Source: Progne subis subis
Taxonomy: Eukaryota > Chordata > Aves > Passeriformes > Hirundinidae
Assembly: GCA_022316685.1 (NCBI GenBank)
Contig: JAKJHU010000616.1
Span: 1-64,000, forward strand
Length of the DNA stretch: 64,000 nt
Reading direction: 5' to 3'
Below, in pieces: positions 1-12,600 of the stretch (positions are counted from its first letter, which is position 1; each line of letters opens with the position of its first letter). Both the position numbers and the translations under genes were made by a program. The notes under the pieces are model-generated. The model saw only the letters and a list, made by a program, of their open reading frames with translations. It searched no databases and was not told the origin of the DNA.

Positions 1-1328
1 GGGATTTTCAGCAAGACAAAGATTTTGGGGAAGGAAAAAAAAGGGTTTTTCAGCAAGAGGCAGTTTTTTGGGGAAGAAAAGGAGGTTTCAGCAAGATCTT
101 TAGGGAAAAAAGGGTTTTTTTCAGCATCAGGAAGATTGTGGGAAGGAAAAAAAGAGATTTTCCAGCCACTTGAACAGACACCCTTAGGGTGAAGGGAAGC
201 TCCTCATGAGGTCTGGGATGAAACCAGCGGAAACAGAACGGATTCAAACGAGCGCGGGACGGAAAACTGAGAGCAAAGCAGCAAAATCCACGTCAGAAGG
301 GCCAAAAGGAGTCAGTGGTTTGAGCAGGAAACAGCTTCCTGCACATCGCCCTGCTCCAAGGCCTGGACTGGGGTTGGGGCACCCCGGGATAGGAACTGGA
401 TGAGGTTTTAGATCCCTTTCCAACCCGAAACCATTCCAAGATTTAAACCTGCACTGGTTTAAAGTGGGGAAGGACAAAGGACTGGAATTCCCACTTGGAA
501 TGCGCCTCTCCAAGAGGAAGTGCCAGAGCTGGTTGAGGAGGAAGAAGAAGCTCCTCAGAGCTGCAGATTCCTGTGTTCCTCCTCTGTTTGCACGTTTCTG
601 GGGTTCACGGAAGGTTTCAAGGCCGAATTAAAGCAAAAAGGTCAAGGATGGTGAATGAACGCACCCCCCTCTCCCAAAAAAGCACAATTCCCACTTGGAA
701 CAGATGATTTCTCATCCCACAGAGCTCCCAAGTAAAACCTGAGCCGAAGGGGTGATTTGAAGGAAGCAGCCAAGATCTGTCAGCTCCGAAGGAGGATGCT
801 GGTGTCGGAAAGGGTTTCAGCAACTGGAATAAAGTCGGGCACCTGAAGAGATCCGAGGTGGTTTTTTGCTCCCCAAGGATGGATCTGAGCTAAAAAATCA
901 TTTCCTAATCGATTCTCCTACTGCTCTCACGGTGAAACAAGCCTGACCGGCCAAGCCAGCATTTTCTTTTTGGTGATAAATCCTTGTTTTTTCAGTTCCT
1001 CCATAAAATATTCCCTGCTCCATTAGGATGGAGGCTTCAGTGGAAGAACTTTTGGACAGAAGATCCCAAAAGATCACCAAGAACTGTGATCTTCGCTCCA
1101 CACAGTAAGTGGAGTTATTGTTGAAAAAAAACCCTCATAGGAATAGAGATTTAATTGATCAGCACACAAATATGCATCCCAAACCCCAGCTCCTCCTCCT
1201 TCCACAGCCCAAAATCCCCTCTGCAACCTGATAAAAACACTCTGCAGACTTTAGAAGTCCTGGTCCCACTCCACCTGCGAACCTTAGGCACAAGCACAGG
1301 ATTCTGATGGAAAAGGAGCGTTTGTTAC
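1..1328 (-). other. UBE2H: UBE2H intron 3 (partial)
   Basis: This is non-coding sequence between exon 3 and the next exon off the left edge. It begins with a purine-rich degenerate repeat of 'tttcagcaaga'-like blocks (1-135) and holds one CR1 fragment at 345-440. No further UBE2H exon is visible. Confidence 0.8.
345..440 (+). repeat. CR1 LINE 3'-end fragment
   Basis: It shows the CR1 3' signature: 'gctccaaggcctggac', 'ggcaccccgggata', then 'ccctttccaacccgaaacc' and 'attcca'. It is divergent. Confidence 0.65.
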
Positions 1329-1403
1329 CTATGGATGGGGACTTGAAGGGGTATTTGTCAGGAAGGTCGACTCTAACTTTCCATACTCCACCTTCATACG
1401 GTG
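1329..1403 (-). CDS. UBE2H: UBE2H coding exon 3
   Basis: This 75-bp exon encodes (T)[13 protein letters not shown] through KSPSI plus one base of a glycine codon. The acceptor is CTTGCAG and the donor is G|GTAACA. The next human exon (starting FMNKIF) was not seen in the remaining 1.3 kb, so it lies to the left of the window. Confidence 0.95.
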
Positions 1404-4400
1404 CTGCAAGGGAGGAAAAGCGGGAATTAGACACTGCACAGAGATAAACAGAACCAGAGCACGAAGGGAAATCCCCCTCTGGAATGATCCACAGCTCCAC
1501 TGGGGCTGAGATTTCAGAGCAAAGCTCCCATGGGAAAAGCTTTTTTCCTGCTCTGCCCGACACGATTTGCACCGGGGTCCCAGAAAAGATCTCGGCACGA
1601 AGACACCGGAGCCTGATTAAAACCAGGAACTTTGGGATCGTCTCCTCACCTTTGGAGGTGGTGCTAAATTAAGGTGGAAAAGCCATTTTAACGGCAAGCT
1701 CCACGGAAATTGCCAGGAGCCATGGAAGTTTTGCCAGGTTTAGGAAAGCTCAGGGATGCTGAAGGAGTTTTCCAGAGGCAGCATCTGGCCCCAAGGGATT
1801 GTTCCATGCTCACAACTGGATCTTCCCCTCCTCCAGAAAGTGGCTTCCCGGATTTCTCCGAATCCCCCTGAGATTTGCTCATCTCTTCCCCTCTGGAATG
1901 TCATCTCCTCACTCCCACCGCAAGCCACCGCCTTGTTTTTTTTCCGGCAGGGCAGGGTCACGAACTTACTTCCTTGTGGTCCGTAAAACTTCACGACAAA
2001 CTCGTTGAGTCCTCCTAAGATCGTGACCTCGTGTTTGCTCTCGATCCTGATGGCAGCAAGTCAAGGGAAAACATTCGAATCCGGGAAACAAAACCCCATC
2101 TGCTCACACCCGAGGAATTCACTCAAAGCCTGCTGACCCAAATATCCAAATATCCCGAGCCCCACGCGGAATTGCAGCGTCCTGAACATCTAAGCGACCA
2201 CAGCACCACAATGACGTCGGCAAAAGCCAATTCCCCACCCTCCCCTGCCCTGAGGAACCTTGGGATGAATCCTCCGACTCTTCCATCCCCTACTACAGCC
2301 TAAACTCCGATTTGGGAGAGCACTGGGACGCATTTGAAATAAATCCGCTGAGGCTGCTCCGATGAATTCCATTCTCCCCTCCCACTGCTGCCACGCAGAT
2401 CGTGGCAATCTCACGTTAATTTGACTTGCAAGACCCAAAAAAAACCTCTCGAATCTTGGGAGAGACAGCGTGGAAAGAACAACTGGAAGAATCAAAGCGC
2501 TCGGGAAGCAGGGAATACAAAGGGAAAGGCAGGTGGGAAGAAGGGAATACAAAGGGAAAGGCAGGAAATCTTTGTTCTGAGCAAGGCTCCATTAAAACAT
2601 TTAGCGGTGGTGTTTTCAGTGCTGGAGCTTGATGAGGAATTCGCCTGCAAATCAATGTTAATGGATTGGGAATAATATCCTACAGCAATTACTTTTCATC
2701 AACGGTCTGGGTTAAGAATCACGAGGGAAGAGGGAGAAAATCAAAGGTTTGATCCCACCTGAACTTGGGCTCTGCAGCATCGAGGCTGCTCCCATCTGAG
2801 CATGGGATGTTTCATACGAGATCCTTCACATCCCAGCAGGAGCTGGGTAGGAATGTTCCAGCCCCAGGGAATTAAAGGCAGATTTCCCTTTTTTTCCCCC
2901 CTCCTTGGATGGAAAAGTTTTCCTGCTTCCACGGCACCGAGTTTGCCCGGGATTGCAGGAATTCCACAGATCCCCCTCGCACCTCGATGACGCCAAAATA
3001 TTCCCAACCCAGCAGGAACGAAGAATCCCATCTCAGACCCTAGATCTTAAAGGACAAGCTGTGAAATCCACTGGATTTCACAAAGGGCCGCGTGAGGCTC
3101 CTGCACCCCGCAGCAGCAGTTCTTGTGGGGAGACCCAAGTCCCATCCGCGGGGGGATTTATTTCAATCCCTCAAGCACAATAATTCCCAGACTGGACAGA
3201 CTTTTCCCACAGCATCAGCTCCAAAAAAAGTTTGGACACAACAACCTCGTTCCTCAAGGGGAGAGGGAAAGTTTCTTTTGGCTGCGGGGTTTTCTCGGCT
3301 CACCCCGAGCTGCTCTGCCCTAAAATTCCACATCCAGGAGCAGCTCACAAAGGAGAGCTGGAAACAGAAACGCCCTCAGTGCCAGCGATTTTCCTGCTAA
3401 AATCCAAGGGGGATCTCCTGGAAATCGCTCCGGGTTTGGGGTGAGGAAGCGCCACGGCTGCGTCCAGTCCTGACGCCGAGGGATGTTTGGCACCAGATCT
3501 TCTCATGTCACCACGGCAGGGAGTTTTTTTTGAAGTTTAATTCCTTAGGAAATGTATCCCTGGATAACTATTCCAGGTTCCCAAACTCTTGCATGGCGCT
3601 GCGTGCAGCGACGGCCTGGAAAATGCTCAGTACTGGAGGATTTTCACACTTCACGGATCAGACTGAACACAAATGGTTCTACTTTGGACTAAACCGAGTC
3701 CTGCTTAATAAAAAACCAGTTCTCCCAGCCTGATCCTGAGCAGCTCCAGCCTGGATGCTCCTCAGCTCCCTGAGTTAACGCCAGCTGAAAATGAAAGCTG
3801 AGTTCTCCACGCTCGGGCTCAACCCTGGTGTTGCCAAATTCCAAAAAATATTTATGAGCCACACAGGGTCACATCTGAACACTGTCCCTGTTGTGGCAAA
3901 GAGCAAAAATTCCTACCAAAAAAAAAAAAAAAAATCAGTCAGTGAATTAGGTTTGTGAAAGGGAGAAACATTGGGATGAAAGGTTTGGGAACAAAACCTT
4001 GGGAACAAAAGGTTGTTTAATTGACACGGTGACCAGAAATTCTTCCCTGTGAAGGCACTGAGACCCTGGCATAAATTCCCAGAGAAGCTGTGGCTGATCC
4101 CTGGATCCCTGGAAGTGTCCAAGGCCAGCAGAAAGTGTCCCTGTCCCTGTTTTGGGTTGGAACTGGAAAATCCTTAAGGTCCGTTCCCACCCAAACCATT
4201 CCCTGCCTCTGTAACTGAGGACAGACTGAAAATAAAGTGGATTTCAGCAACGCAGCCCCCTTGCACCAACACAGGGGGAATCTCCAGGAGTGCATCAGCA
4301 GGAATGAAGCTGGGAAAAGCCTCTTCCCTTGCAGTGGGGTGAATCCCAGCTGAGCCCACCGCCACCAGCACAGCTGGGGTGGAACATCTGCCCTCTCCCT

Positions 4401-6582
4401 TCTCCAGCAAGGAAAAGACGCCCAGGAACGCGAAATCTTGGAAGCCCGCTAAGGAAACAGCTGAGAGCACTCCTGGGAGAGCTGCATGGAGCTGTTACAG
4501 AGAGAACATTTCCACCCTACCAGCTTTTTTCCATCTCCAGAAATTCTTCAGGGAAGGAAACCGTCATCGCAGAAGTTTGGGGCTCTGGGAAATCCAGGAA
4601 TCCGAGGCATCCCGCAAACTGTGGCAGCAGCACAAGGAATAAGCACGGGGGAGCAGCAGGAGGGATTGGACACGTTTGGAGCAGTGTCCAGGCCACGTTC
4701 CCAGAGAAATCTCCACCATAACTGGGGTGAAGAACACAGGCCCTGATCCAACTCTTCTCTCAGCTCACGCTGAGTTTTTTTCCCGTGAAGCCAAAGCCTC
4801 GCAAGCGAATCCCAGAAAAATTCCATCCCGAACAGGCCAGGAATTAATCAGCAGGCTCGGATCCAGGAGCAATCCAGGCGCTGAAGAAACACGGAATGTC
4901 CTCTCCTGCATCCAGGTTCCGGCCTGACGGATCCCGCAGCGATTCCAAGGAAATCCCAGGAAGGACAAACGCTCCAGGTCTTCTTCAGCAAAGCAGCTTC
5001 GGGAAACCCCAGGAAAGGAGCACCAAGAACCTGGAGATTCTCACAGTTGAAGGTGCTCTCCACACGTTTCTCCTGGGATGTCTGCGTCCAGAATTCCCAG
5101 CCATCCCCTTTTCATTGGATACTGCTGTAAATCCGTGCAGAAAGCTCTCAGGAATTCATCCAGCTTTTTTTTGGGAAACCATTTTATGGAGCTTCCAGTC
5201 CACCCTTGTCCAGGCCAATCTCTCTGCGCCCGCATTCTCTCTCAGTGCCTCTTCTCATCAGTCAAATTCACAAAAAAATCCAAGCAATTAATGGCTGAAG
5301 ACTTTTAACTTCCCTGATTCCAGGGGTTTATCCTGGAAGGAACCCTCGTCCCCCACAGCAGGACACAGAGCCAAGCTCACAGCTACAATCCCACGCCCTC
5401 AAACGTTTAAAAAGCATCACCCAAATCCCTCCAAGGCTTTTGGCCTTGCTGCTTTAACTCCTCCTCATCACCTCAGGATGCCAATTGGACCTGGTGTCCA
5501 AAAAAAACCCCAAAAAAAACCGCCAGCGGAAAAGTCAAGGGAAAAAAAGAGAAAAATCTGGATACGAGTCCAGATTTCTAAGTTCAAAATCCACAGAAAT
5601 GAGAGGCGAAGTCCTGAGGACCTGAAGGTAAGTTATCTTAGATTATGAAGAGGATTTTAACACCAGGAAATGTTGGGAATATTGAGAGGATGCTATGGAA
5701 GCTTATTTTAAATATCAGAGCCAAGGGAATTTTTCAGGCTCCCGATCCAGTGCCAGGAGCTCCAAAGCCGATGGATTTGAGGCAGGAACGCCTCAGCTCT
5801 GTGTCGGGATCAAGGCTCTTGCCTTCGGCCTGAACTCGGAGGAAATGATTTCCTTGGTCCCAAATAAAAAAGCGATTTTAAAGCATTTTAGTTCTTCTAC
5901 ATCGGGACAAAACGCCCACAAAAACCTTTTCGAATGCGGAGCGTGAAGAACGGAGCGTCAGTCAGGAAAAAGTGACCACCGGGGATTTGCCTGTTCCAGG
6001 GTGAAATTCCCATTTCCTCATCCTCACGCAAGGCCACCCACCGCTGCAGGGCTGGATTTCCCCTGCAGCAATCAAAAAAAAACCAACAAACCCCCCCCCC
6101 AAAAAAATAAAAATTGTTAGGATTTGACTTCAGACCAAGATCTCCCCAAATCCCAGATGAACATCACGGCCTACAGATGGTCTCTGTCTGTTCACAGGCT
6201 TGAGTGGCTTTTTTCCTGGCAAACATTTAACTCCTCAAAAAAAAAAAAAGAAAAGAAAAACACAATCCTTTCATTAAGTTCCTTTAAAATTAACGTTAGT
6301 TACAAGCTTGGGAAAATGAGTTTTCCAGCTAAAAATATCCAGTGAAGGCCACGAGCAGCCCTGAGCCGAAGAGGAGCAGAAAGAGGAAACGTCCCGTGGA
6401 AAAATAAAGTTGTGGATTTCGATCCACGCAAGTGGGAGACGGGTCGTGAAGAGGAATTAAATCCTTTTTAAGGATTTAAAGGATTTATTTAGATACCTGT
6501 CTGCAGGTGAAGAACGTCACCAGAGAAATCACCCTGAATCTGCAGGAAAACCAAACACCGCACCTGAATGGATTTAAAAAAC

Positions 6583-6614
<32 letters not shown>

Positions 6615-9600
6615 CATCCAGCCATGCCATCTAAGCAGACAACCTGCCTTTGAGCACATCAATCACGGTATTTTGTAATAAAAAAGGCGATTTAAAAACG
6701 AGATTAACGCTCAGCCAGCTGATTATTTTTTTCCCCCCATTGTCCAGAGCTTCACACCACCTGTCCTGTGGAACCTCGAGGTGGCAGAGGGGCGAATTCC
6801 TCTGGAATATTCTCGAGCCGGGGGGTTTTTCGACACCAATCGCCTCCAAAAAAAAGGACTTTTGGAAGTTAAAAAGGTTATGAAGGCCACAAAGAGGTGG
6901 ATTTTTAGCACCTGATTTGTTGCAAACTTCTCGAGAACTCCAGGCTAAAATTATTCCAATATTCAAACCCACGGGTTTTCCTCAGGCTAGGAATTCTCCC
7001 TGCCACAGGGCAGCCTCGAATTTTCTCCCTTTTTATGCCAAATGGGGTTTTCTAGCATCAACCCCGGGTTTGTTATTTGCCAAAGAGGTTCTGCTGAACA
7101 ATTTCTGAGGCGACCTGGGGTTTTATCCTCACATTCCTGGGGCAAATCCCAACTTCCCTTCCTCTGGATTTTCTCTCTGCCCTCATGAGGCCCCACGTGC
7201 AGAGCTGGAGTCACCAGCAGAAGAACCTGGAGCTGCTGGAGGAGACCACGGAGCTGCTCCAAAGGCTCCTCTCTGCTCTGGAGCCAGGCTGGAGGAGCTG
7301 GGAATGTTCTCCTGGATCCAGGGAGAGCTTCCAGAACATTCCAGGGCCTGAAGAGGCTCCAGGAGAGCTGCAGAGGGGCTGGGGACAAGGCCTGGAGGGA
7401 CAGGACACAGGGAATGGGTTGGGATTGGAAAAGAGGAGATTTGGGTGGGATCTTGGGAAGGAATTCCTGCCTGGGCTGCAGTTCCCAGAGATCCCTGGAA
7501 TGTCCAAGGCCAGGTTGGACATTGGGGCTTGGAACACCCTGGGACAGTGGGAGGTGTCACTGCCCGTGATCTTTAAGGTCCCTTCCAATCCAAACCATTG
7601 TGGGATTCCATGACTCTTAAAGCTGGACTTTTCCAGGAACCCCACAGCTCTGAAAGCCACAAAACTGGTTTTAATCCTACGGAATACAATAAAATAATAA
7701 AAAAAAAAGGACAGCAGAGCACTCCTGGAAAGCTCAGAGGACAAACAGGGCTCCTGGGACAGCTGAGCACAGAGGGGGTTTCACTCCTTGAAAGACAACA
7801 CCAGCTCTGTCTGCTGCCAAAAACGCCCTGGAAGGACAGGAATTGTGAATTAATAACTGAACCTGTGCCTGCCTGCTGAGTTTTCATTTTACTGCACCTA
7901 AGAGTTTCCTTGTTGGAAACGCAGCTTCATTTTGGGGAAAAAACAAACAAACAAACAAAAAAAACCCAAGCAAAAAAACCCTTCCTGGGCACTTCTCTAC
8001 CAGGTTTTACCTGCCTGAGGGAAGAAATCACACACACACACACGAAAAAATTCTTCAATTATTCCACAGGCACTCCTCCCCCAATTTCACATAAGGCAAA
8101 TTTCCTCCACGCCAAGCCCTTGGTCACCACTGACCCTACCAAGAGGCGCTTCCCAGGGAACCAAAAACACACCTGCGGGATGAAAACAGGGATTTGGGGA
8201 GCAGGAAACGCTGCTCCAGCAAAGCCTCCAGCCTGCCTTGCTTTCTCTGGAGCTCCTGGTGATTCACATCTGTGAATCTTTGTGCCGAGAGAGAGCGGGA
8301 GGTAACGAGGAAAAGGTAGAAGGAGAAGGCAGCTTTTTCCCTGGAGACGCACTGCAGACGAGCTGGCTGCCCTGAAGCCAGCACGAATTAAGTCAGCCTT
8401 TTCCTCCACTCCAGGCTCCAAACCTGCTTTTCCTTCAGCAGAAGCACCGCAGCAAGACGAGGTGCATCCCATTCCACGCCGGATGGAGCAGCACTGCCCT
8501 TTCCTTAGGGAAATAAATTCATCCACTGCCCTCCCCAGCTCTCTGCTGCTCCCTTCAAAAGTTTCAGCTTTGAGAAAAAAAAAAAACAGACGGCGGGGAG
8601 ATATTGGATCTTTTATCCGTGGAAGGGAAAGGAGCTGGGGAACGGGGCTGGAGCCCCAGGAAAAGCTGAGGGAGCTGGAGCCTGGAGAAAAGGGGGATCA
8701 GGGGGGAGCTGGGAAGGGGCTGAGCCTGGAGAAAAGGGGGATCAGGGGGAGCTGGGAAGGGGCTGAGCCTGGAGAAAAGGGGGATCTGGGGGAGCTGGGA
8801 AGGGGCTGAGCCTGGAGAAAAGGGGGATCTGGGGGCAGTTGGGAAGAGGCTGAGCCTGGAGAAAAGGGGGATCAGGGGGAGCTGGGAAGGGGCTGAGCCG
8901 GGAGAAAAGGGGGATCAGGGGGAGCTGGGAAGGGGCTGAGCCTGGAGAAAAGGGGGATCAGGGGGGAGCTGGGGCTCTGCACAAGTCCCTGACAGGAGGG
9001 GACAGCCGGGGGGGTCGGGCTCTGCTCCCAGGGAACAGCCTCAGGGTGGATTTTAGGGAAAATTCCTCCATGGAAAAAAGGTTGTCAAGCATTGGAACGA
9101 GCTGCCCAGGGAGGTTTGGAGTGCCCATCCCTGCAGGGATTTCAAAGCCCTGTGGATGTGGCACTTGGGGACACGAGTGCAGTGCTGGGAATCGTTGGAC
9201 TCCACATCTGAGAGGACTTTCCCAACTAAAACGATTCCATGATCCGGTGTTTTATTTTTGCATTAGAAAGAAGAGATTGGAACAGACTTGTCCAGGACTG
9301 CGTCCAGCTTCCAGGGGATGGGCCAATACTGAACTGCAGGGATGGCTCCAGGAATTCCCTCCATCCCATCAATCCACCTGAACCGTGAGCTCCTGGCAGG
9401 GAGATGCGTTAGCCAAGGTGAGAAGAAGTTGGCACAGGGGATTTAAAAGGGGATTTGGAGCTGATGGAAGGGAGCTGGAGTGAAGTTGGGATCAATAAAG
9501 CTCAAGTGATGTCCCTGCGTGTGAGCACAGTGACAGAGCCACCTCCACAAGCACAAGATCTCCTTAAATCTCGGGAAAAGTCAAGCAGGCATCCAAGAGG

Positions 9601-12600
9601 TGCAATTAACACCTAATTAGAAGCAACTGTCAACGAGCAAACTCCTAAAACACGGATCCTACAGGGAAGGAACTGAGAATTTCTCTGGGATAACTGGAGA
9701 GGCAAAAAACATCCCCAGGATTGGACTCTGACCCGATGCCTGAGCTTCCCAGGAGAATTCCGAGAGCTGGAAACAATCAGGAACCAGAACTCACCACTCT
9801 GAGTTTCAGCTCCGGGGAAAGCCAGAGCTGGATCCAGGAGCACCGAGGATGGAACTGGAGCAGTTTTGGTGGCCACACATCTGAGCTGAAGCTCCAGATT
9901 TAGTATTTGCCTCGCTCTAAACTCTCAGAGATGTTGGTTTTCATGGGGATGGAACACACTGGTGGAATTGTGTACCAAACAATCAACTTCTCCAAGCAGC
10001 CAGAAATTTCAAGTGTGTTTGCAGAGAAACAGCAGAAGGGGAAAACACAGTCTTTGCTTTTTTTTTTTTCCCCCCCAGGTGTGCTGGCAAGGGTTCATTT
10101 CCTCTTTGGGAGGATTCAAGAAGTGCTGAAAACCCTTGTGAAAGAGAAACCGTGGTCGTGAAACCGCAGGAGCGAGCGTGAGCCCAAACCCGCGCTAGAC
10201 CTGACACCAAGCCCAAGATGTAAGTTTATTTTGGGGCTGGGCCCCATCACGTGATTTACAAGAATGCTGCAGGTCTGTTAAAAAGCAGATTGCTTTGACA
10301 TATTCAAATATTTCTCCAATTTAGTCTTCGAGGGGAAGAAAAAAAAATTATTTTAAGATGTGGCATTTTCCCTCAAGGGGAGTTTGGTTTTTTGGTAGGT
10401 TTTATTGAGGTTCTTTCTCACTCGCAGAAACCTCCACAGTCATTCCGAAACTGCCTCAAAGCACCTCAGCAACGGTGACACGAAGCCCCAAAGGGACAAA
10501 CAGCCATCTCCTGCTGCTGGAAAACCCGTGGGATGAGATGTTTGCACTCCAAGCAGATGCAGGGGAGGCCAAGAGCTGAGCTTTGGCAAGGGCTTATTTA
10601 GGGGAAAAAAAAAAAAATAATAAAAAATCTAGGATTATGTCAAGGTCTTGATTTTAAACAAGATAAAAAGGGTTTCGTGGCAGGAAGGAGAAAATGTCAA
10701 AGGAAATATTTTAAGGTTAAAATAAATGAAGCTTAAATTCTGGAGGCAGATTCCACATCCTCTCTGCTGCCAGGATCTTTCCTTGCCCGCAGAAGATGCT
10801 GAATCGGGCCACAGAGACTGAGGGAGAAGATGCTGCTCCTCAGCTCAAACTCCAGCCTAAGCCTGACTTAAGGAAGTGTGAACCCAGGGAATCCCGAGAA
10901 CCGCTGTAATCAACACCCCAAGCTGGGATGCATCAAGAAAAATCAGGTCTGGGAGAGGCTCCCCACAAACAAACTGAACTTTGAACCGCTGAAACATCAC
11001 AAGGGGGAGGAAACACTTCCCAAGTCCTGCTCAGGATCCCGCCAGGAGCAGAATCCAGCGGGGTTTTTGCTGTCCTGCTCCCCAAGCCTTTCCAACACCA
11101 AGGAAAAGAAAGTTCCCTCCAGCGTGGGGTTGGTTGGCAGAGTTCCTTCCAAGCCCACGAGAAACACTGAGGGATGCAATTCCCGATCCCACTTGCACCA
11201 GGGTTTTTAACTCACGGTTTTCAGAGCTGAGGCAGCACCAAGTGTTTGAAATTCCAGCCTGGGCAAGCTGGGCTTGAACTCTAAAGCAGACCCAGAGCCC
11301 ACAGAAACGGACAGCGCCAGTGGAAAGGAGGCAGCTCTGTGCTCACAAAGCTGCTTCCACTTTAATTCCTCAATAACTGGCTTTTGTGCTCCAAATCCAA
11401 ACTCCCAGCAGGGAACTGCCTCCCACCCAGGTGTTTTCTGCTCCAAGAACAACAGCAGTCAGGTTTCCCAAAGATATTTCGGGGGTGATTTGTCCCCCTG
11501 AAGAAAAGAGAACCACTGGTTATCTCATAAAATCATAAAATTTGGGTGGGAAGGGATCTCAAATCCATCCAGGGGCACTTTCCACTGTCCCAAGGGTGCT
11601 CCAAGCCCCAATCTTGAACAATTCCAGGGATCCAGGGGCAGCCCCAGCCAAGCTGTGCCAAGGTTTCACCGCCCTCACAGGGAAGAATTTCTCCCTAAGG
11701 TTTAATCTAAACTTACCCTCTCCAGTTTTAGGCCGTTCCCCCAGTTGTTTACTCCAGAATTCTTTGCTACTCGAGCCAGAAGCTCCAGCAGTTCGGAGCC
11801 TTCCTGGTTCTCATCTGCCAATCCTCGAAGAAAAGAGCTTTAAAACAAAATCTCCAAACCCACTGGGATTTCTCCAGCATGGGCGGAGGGAATAAAAAGC
11901 CAACTGAATGTGGAAGTTAGGCTTGAGATTAGTGCAATTCCTTCAACTTAAAATAATGCAGAGGAAAATCCTGGTTTGGCTTCGGCACAGAATTCCCACC
12001 GCCCAAATCTGAAGGAACACACAAAGCTCCAGCAGCTACAGGTGGGGTTTTTTCTCAGGGTGGAGCATTCCTGCGGCACCTGGGAATTTTTTGTTGTTGT
12101 TGTTCCTTTCAAAACGCTATTAAAAATACAGCTTTTTTCAAGAACAAGTAAAATTCTGCTCAGGTGCAGCAGAGGAGGCACAGAGCAGTGGAAAATCGGG
12201 ATGAACATCAAGCCTGTGGAAGAGGCACTCGAAATTCTTCCCTAAGTGCTGAGGCAACACCCAAACTTTGGAAAGGCTCATTTGAAACCCATTTGCTGTC
12301 CTGGTCAGGATCCTGCTCCTTTGGCATCGGGGTGATGTTTACAACAGCTCTCCTTGGTCTACCAGGAACAGAATCCAGGGGGACTTTTCCTTTCCTGCTT
12401 CCCAAGCACCTCCAACACCAAGAAAAACGGAGTTATCTCCACACTGGGGTCGTTTTGCAGAAGTTCTTCCAATCCTACATGGAAATATTTCGAATTTGAG
12501 GACCTGAGGGTGTTGTGCCTTTCCCAGATCCCTTCCAAACCCCGGAGGATGGGATTTGTTCCCTCATCTCCCTGCCAGAATTTCCAGAGGGATCAGATTT

